This document shows positions 60,301 through 64,000 of a stretch of DNA of 64,000 nt, piece after piece. This DNA is from Balanoglossus misakiensis. Its lineage: Eukaryota; Hemichordata. The stretch spans positions 62,001 to 126,000 of the forward strand of contig CM082579.2 in NCBI GenBank assembly GCA_040954595.2. Reading direction: 5' to 3'. The first letter of the stretch is position 1. The number at the start of each line of letters is the position of its first letter. A program made the translations under genes and the position numbers. The notes beneath the pieces are model-generated. The model was not told the origin of the DNA, did no database searches, and saw nothing but the letters and a program-made list of their open reading frames with translations.

Positions 60301-63300
60301 GCATATGACATGTGCAGTGACCCATTTGGTGTACTGGTGGACTGCATAGCGCCATCTATAACCATACATGGTAACCCTTTTGTTTTTATGATCTACCAAG
60401 TGCTCTGCTCACATATTCCACTGTGTGCCTATGCAAAAGGTTGATAACAGATTCATACCAGCAGATGCTAAGAGCATGAAATATATAGTCATAACTGAAA
60501 GAAGTAATATATACAGTGTACAACTATCGCAACAAAATATTTGGATGAGTAAGACCTGGTAAAATACACAACACTAAACTAGAATATCACAGAGAACAGA
60601 AAAACAGAAAGATGGTAACACTACATATGTCATTGGCAAGCACATATGACACACACACACAACAAACATCCGACTGATGTCCTACCTGTAATCATTTTCC
60701 GTAACCATGGATCCAAGTTAACAGTGCAGGGTAACAGCTTTCTCATGTCTCCAACTCTGAGTATTGGAAAGCCTTTGGTGAGATAGACATGAAACCCACG
60801 TACATCAGCATCAATTTCTAACAATGGTTCTATATCTTTAGTAGGGGGGATTTTATCTGCAACTCTGTAACATATGCAAAAATAAATAAAAATGTACATG
60901 TCACATCATACTTGGATGTCATACAAATGTAACTGATTTGACATTGAACTATTTGTCACTCACTTTTCATAGATACTTTTGAGAGATTGATGATCTTCCA
61001 GAGTATTTTCATGCTCTTCAAAATAATAAATAAGCCACGATGTTCTGTAAGGCCACTGTTCTGTCATGTTGATCCAGGCAGCCAAAGTGTGCCAGCTGAA
61101 CTCTATATTGTGTGCTCTAAGGAGTCGGCCTGAAATAAAAATCAAGTTAATCTTTGTGATTGTGTACAATATGTTAAATAATATGTCTCTGCAATGATTA
61201 TACTTTGCAGAAGGATTTTATCTGCTTCAACTTTAAACTTTCAGAATTTATCACGCAGGACATGCTTCAAGAATTCTAACTGCACTTTGGTGAATGCAAC
61301 ACACAGAGTGAAAGTTGATTCAGAAGGAAGATGAGTCCCAGCCACCAAGCCACCCAATGGTGAATGTCTCACAAAAGTGAAAATGATCAAACATACACAC
61401 CTGTAATAGACACAATATTAAGCAATCTTCTCATTCCCCTTGGATTCAGGTCAACAAACTGCTCACTCTTGGCCAAAATCTTGGTCAAGTCAAACATGGT
61501 TGAGACCTGACGACTGTATGTTCTTTCCTTGAGGAGTTTCCGAGCTGTTTCAGTCCTCACTTGTTGTCGATTATGTACTGAGGTGAGTGATGAATGCCTG
61601 GATGTAGCTCTAGATAAAGGTCTGTTTGCATCTACTGTTGTTCCTACAACCTGCAAAGATAAAAAAATGATAATCTTTGTCATGACTACGTTCAAACACA
61701 TGACCACAAAAAATTCAGAAATATCAATCCACTGTAAAGGTGCAGAAGTCATGATCAATACAGTTACATGTACAAAGCTTGTCACCTTTTACTAACTTTT
61801 TTCATGAATTTATCTTTGTTAATAATACAAAGTTATTTGTCGTGTTTGGCTTCTGGACACATGCTGACACTTCAGATGACCGTAAATCATTTCCATCCTC
61901 CATCTGAATGATGGAATGATTTTGGGATTATAGGTAAATCCCACAAGAGGAAATCATCACAGTAGAAACAAAGCTAGGTTCAGAAATAATGATGACTGGA
62001 GTAGGCCTATACCAGAAATTCACGCATGATCCAAATTTCTATTCAACATGTGTATGATTATGTTAACACTGATATAACCATTCTTTCAAATAAAGAAGGA
62101 GTCAAGTTCTTCCAATGACAAAACATCCGTACCTCTCCAACATGGTTGCCAATCATTGCAGGAGAATGATCTTCAAAGTCATCATCTTCTTCCATTTTAC
62201 GTACACCACTTTCAAGATAGAATGGTAACTGTACTATATTTTTCAAGTAGTCATATCCGCTTATGTTGGAGTCTCTAAAGACACTGTCAAAATTTATCTC
62301 TATGGCCTTAATAATGATATGTGGATCAATAGCAAGGACAGTTATGAATGGACTCTGGTATCCTGAAAACAGAATATTTACTGTCTCCAAAACTTGCAGG
62401 ACTTTGGCTTGCTCGCAGCTGTCCAGCCCATCAACAATGACCACCAGCCTTGTCTGCATTTTGGCAAAAGCATCAATGCACTTCACCATCTCACCCATGA
62501 GTTCCACTTCACGTTTTAACACACGCATAAAGCCTTCAAGACGCAACTGGTTAAGATTCTTGGCTGCCTTGAGGACTCGCTTCTTTTGAGATCTGACCAG
62601 AGAATACAAGATCTGACCCAGCGTCTTGATATTGGTGAGTAACACAATGCCAACTACTGACAGTAATCCTATGAGTACACCATTGATGACATGGTTATCA
62701 TTGATGCCTTTGTTTATTCCAATGAGAATAAGACCAGTAATTATACATAGGATAACAGTCAACACTACAATAAATACTGGTAGGCAGCATATTCTTCGGA
62801 AATATCCTGTATGAACACCTAAAAAATGAAGATATCCTGTATTATTACCAGGAAAACAGAAATCTCCTGTTTGATTATTGCATGCCAAAAAGGACAAAAA
62901 CAGTGACATATACTGCATTCTGGAAATGTATTGGGCAATTCTCTCTGTCTTTCTCCCTCCCTCCCTCCCCCCTCTCACCTTGCTCAGCTTTACTTTTGAA
63001 AACCCTGTACAGCCTGGTTACCAGGAAACCAAATTCATCCTCTGTAGCATCACATAGAGCACCTATCATCCTAGCCAATGAGACCTCTCCACCAACACTG
63101 GTCAGCCTGCTATAGTCTGTAAATAAAAATCTTTAAAAAAAACACAAGAAAGTCTTCATATATATGGACATGTGTTCATTTGCAAGGGTTAAAATACAAT
63201 ATGATAATTATTGTTTAAGCAGTGAATTTAGTCTTACCGTATTGGCAGTGCACGAGTTGTGCTTGAAGGCAGTGTTGGGGGGTTGCAAAAACACACTTTA

Positions 63301-63826
63301 AGCAGCAAGGCTAAGTAACCTAACTGTTTGGCCAGGATGGTGCTAAAAGATCGTAGTGTCCTCCATTGTCTCTTCTTGGATGCAAAATGTAAAATAACTG
63401 CCAGTACAGGAAAACAGAGAAAGGGAATGGGTTATTTCTAACACTTTTACCCCTTGGCAGACATTTATGTATATTGTGGACTGATCAACAGTCCGGGTAT
63501 GGTAAACCCTTTTATTTTCCTTTTTGCAGGAAGCAGACTGATCAGCTACATACATAAACAAGGTAGATGAACTAATTCCATAGTTACTGTATTTCTCCAC
63601 AGTAAATGCCCATATAGCTAGCTACAAGGTTCAGTAGAGCACTTACCAAGCAACAACAGCAATATGGCAGCTGAAGTGATACCAAGGGCTACTCCTAATA
63701 CGTAACCTACAGTGAGTCCCAAAGTGAGACCAACAATGATACCAAATAAGATTGCAATAATGGCTGATAACCAGGAGAATCTGTACAATGGTTCTACATC
63801 TTGCTCTGCAAAAAGTCTCATCTCAT
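33859..63826 (-). CDS. KIDINS220: KIDINS220/ARMS, C-terminal two-thirds (5' end outside window)
   Basis: Exons are 63826-63647, 63397-63238, 63130-62979, 62818-62133, 61650-61401, 61129-60964, 60864-60686, 36871-36669 and 36351-33859. All phases fit, giving about 1,488 residues. The first two exons encode membrane-spanning segments (FSWLSAIIAILFGIIVGL). The KAP P-loop NTPase part shows QLGYLALLLKV, SVGGEVSLARMIG, two more membrane helices and the Walker-B-like RLVVIVDGLDSCE, then DPHIIIKAIE. Conserved blocks MRRLLNIVSITGRLLRA and INMTEQWPYRTSWLIYYF follow. The last exon holds the SAM-like domain and a disordered tail. Family role: a four-pass membrane scaffold for Trk and ephrin receptors and a protein kinase D substrate. 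The N-terminal ankyrin repeats and Walker A are off the right edge. The C-terminus (DASC) lacks the vertebrate PDZ-binding ending. A 23.8-kb intron separates 60686 from 36871. Confidence 0.93.
36669..36871 (-). CDS. KIDINS220: KIDINS220 exon with Gly-rich segment
   Basis: This exon is flanked by acceptor TTTATATAG and donor CAG/GTAAGA, phase 1 in and phase 0 out. It encodes DLHQTHDGSVLLANPYTP, then nine consecutive glycines, then GSWYGGAYSNNFTRGGWKRM. It corresponds to the Tyr/Gly/Pro-rich linker between the KAP and SAM regions of vertebrate KIDINS220, although sequence conservation there is low. Confidence 0.8.
41058..41098. repeat. Poly-T(27)/poly-G(14) tract
   Basis: A run of T is followed immediately by a run of G. 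It is a simple-sequence tract, and lengths may be affected by sequencing error. Confidence 0.85.
48251..49219 (-). CDS. Non-LTR retrotransposon ORF1-like protein with internal 2A peptide (322 codons)
   Basis: Minus-strand uninterrupted ORF. Residues about 1-95 form an N-terminal region with FSSDWRTMTSLVF and YQRAGYDSVLVFGNLMTS. Then comes a hydrophobic stretch MALLLILLCA leading into GDVEQNPGP, a perfect match to the 2A ribosome-skipping consensus DxExNPGP. After it lie a Ser/Lys-rich linker, a heptad coiled coil (about 125-185, LESQQTEIGQFQDIQKTLEE), and an RRM-like ORF1 domain (about 190-290, NNIRIFGIEE, VYRVGKPKDG, AVIVKFHSWKDKMFVLHNK) as in LINE ORF1 proteins. 2A peptides are known in ORF1 of APE-type non-LTR elements of sea urchin, amphioxus and other invertebrates. 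No reverse transcriptase ORF follows, so this is a 3'-truncated copy or an exonised piece. Homology seems to stop near 48301, where a donor-like AAAG/GTATCT occurs. Confidence 0.8.
   Translation of the reverse strand: MSQVDIQSIGAEMLHKQYLSLRLTDPAGGFSSDWRTMTSLVFDHEENNSCVIQVRQIFYQRAGYDSVLVFGNLMTSLMLFIDNKHNLCLVMALLLILLCAGDVEQNPGPFKSKHKKSASAEELNSLSMNMSKVLEMVQSSKENIIELSSRLESQQTEIGQFQDIQKTLEEEVYQLKKENAELKKMVNGQSEVLDSLSRCNNIRIFGIEEDHQEDEPKVGSILSHHLGMVIGPKTIECVYRVGKPKDGYTRAVIVKFHSWKDKMFVLHNKLRFRDTQYFVVDDMNNKYGELKKLPQARRNRPPSWAKGIYQFSTYTNYFTLLH
49220..49770 (-). other. CpG-richer sequence upstream of the 2A ORF, possible element 5' region
   Basis: Between 49.38 and 49.76 kb the minus strand has more CpG than its surroundings (catcgtcggtctg, ccgccagttctc, ctcgctttggcggg) and no convincing ORF beyond an 82-codon frame. 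It could be the 5'UTR/internal promoter of the retroelement whose ORF1 follows. The boundary near 49770 is a guess. Confidence 0.35.
51129..51221. repeat. (ATGA)n microsatellite, ~93 bp
   Basis: An uninterrupted tetranucleotide array of about 23 units lies in the KIDINS220 intron. Confidence 0.98.
55801..55885. repeat. Short spaced direct repeat
   Basis: A 27-bp unit (tcaggaaggcctggtaaca at its core) occurs at 55801-55827 and again at 55859-55885 with one mismatch, a small local duplication. Confidence 0.85.
58497..58525. repeat. (GACA)n microsatellite
   Basis: About seven uninterrupted GACA units lie in the KIDINS220 intron. Confidence 0.95.
62133..62818 (-). CDS. KIDINS220: KIDINS220 exon with membrane helices and Walker B of the KAP NTPase
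   Basis: This 686-bp exon encodes two hydrophobic helices (PVFIVVLTVILCIITGLI and NGVLIGLLSVVGIVLL), then a basic helical stretch. RLVVIVDGLDSCEQAKVLQ follows, where the hydrophobic run ending in Asp is the Walker B. SVFRDSNISGYDYLKNIVQL comes after it. It is the most conserved part of the gene in the window. Confidence 0.95.
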
Positions 63827-64000
63827 CTGTCAAAGAAGAAAAAAAGTTACAATGAAAAGTGGCAACATATTAAAAGTGTTAATCTTAAAAGCAAAACAGC
63901 TGTCTTAAATCTTCTGTCTGTCTGTTTCTCTATCTGCATTCTCTCTTCTTGGTTCCCTCCCTCTTTGTTACATACATAACACATACAGACATGCATGCAT
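63827..64000 (-). other. KIDINS220 intron running off the right edge
   Basis: The exon at 63826 begins in phase 1 after a ctttgacag acceptor, so an upstream exon is needed. None is visible before the edge. It holds a CTGT-rich simple stretch near 63915. Confidence 0.6.

Larger units (their letters stand above)
36872..60685 (-). other. 23.8-kb KIDINS220 intron
   Basis: The flanking exons match in phase (1/1), so this can be one intron. Most of it is AT-rich sequence without recognisable coding exons on either strand. It contains the 2A-bearing ORF at 48251-49219, a CpG-richer stretch at 49.3-49.8 kb and several microsatellites. Short frames elsewhere lack domains and splice context. Small alternative exons could be hidden here. 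Confidence 0.6.

Noticed and set aside
1-64000. tRNA, rRNA, snRNA genes and CRISPR arrays
   Set aside because: No cloverleaf with A/B boxes, no rRNA core and no regularly spaced repeat-spacer array was seen by eye. Small noncoding RNAs could be missed.

Overview
This window is nuclear DNA from an invertebrate animal. The genes are split by many short-to-medium GT-AG introns in AT-rich sequence, with abundant microsatellites, small inverted-repeat transposons and one non-LTR retrotransposon ORF. The gene content (FANCB, MOSPD2, KIDINS220, FAM114, a Ptc2/3-type PP2C) and an ORF1-like reading frame carrying a 2A peptide best fit a non-vertebrate deuterostome such as a hemichordate or echinoderm. 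That assignment is an inference, and I cannot name the species.

Layout, left to right. Positions 851-3162 (minus) hold the first exons of a PP2C protein phosphatase whose 3' part lies off the left edge. Its large second intron contains a dense promoter-like cluster (2365-2440) and possibly a small nested gene. Positions 3.6-6.1 kb are intergenic and carry two related foldback elements. Positions 7050-13363 (plus) are a complete FAM114A gene in 11 coding exons. It ends convergently with a complete FANCB gene at 15012-19686 (minus, 8 coding exons). Directly upstream of FANCB, and also on the minus strand, is a complete MOSPD2 gene (20520-29047, 17 coding exons). Its first intron holds a 127-bp-arm inverted repeat and a ~167-bp palindrome. 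From 29.97 kb to the right edge runs KIDINS220 (minus, 5' end outside). It has an apparent ~3.9 kb 3'UTR, a 2.5 kb last exon, a 23.8 kb intron and seven upstream exons encoding the KAP NTPase/transmembrane region.

For the complete genes I joined exons by hand. Every junction listed keeps the reading frame and has GT-AG borders, except one GC-AG intron in MOSPD2. The joined products are FAM114A 593 aa, FANCB 883 aa and MOSPD2 614 aa.

How the genes relate. FANCB is a DNA crosslink-repair factor. MOSPD2 is an ER contact-site receptor for FFAT motifs. FAM114A is a Golgi-associated Rab2-binding protein, and here it carries a phospho-FFAT-like motif near its N-terminus. KIDINS220 is a membrane scaffold for neurotrophin signalling. 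FANCB and MOSPD2 are also neighbours on the human X chromosome, so their adjacency looks ancient. The most unusual item is a 322-codon ORF at 48251-49219 inside the KIDINS220 intron. It has a 2A ribosome-skipping motif between an N-terminal region and a coiled-coil/RRM-like ORF1 module, and it ends at a donor-like site whose phase matches the next KIDINS220 exon.
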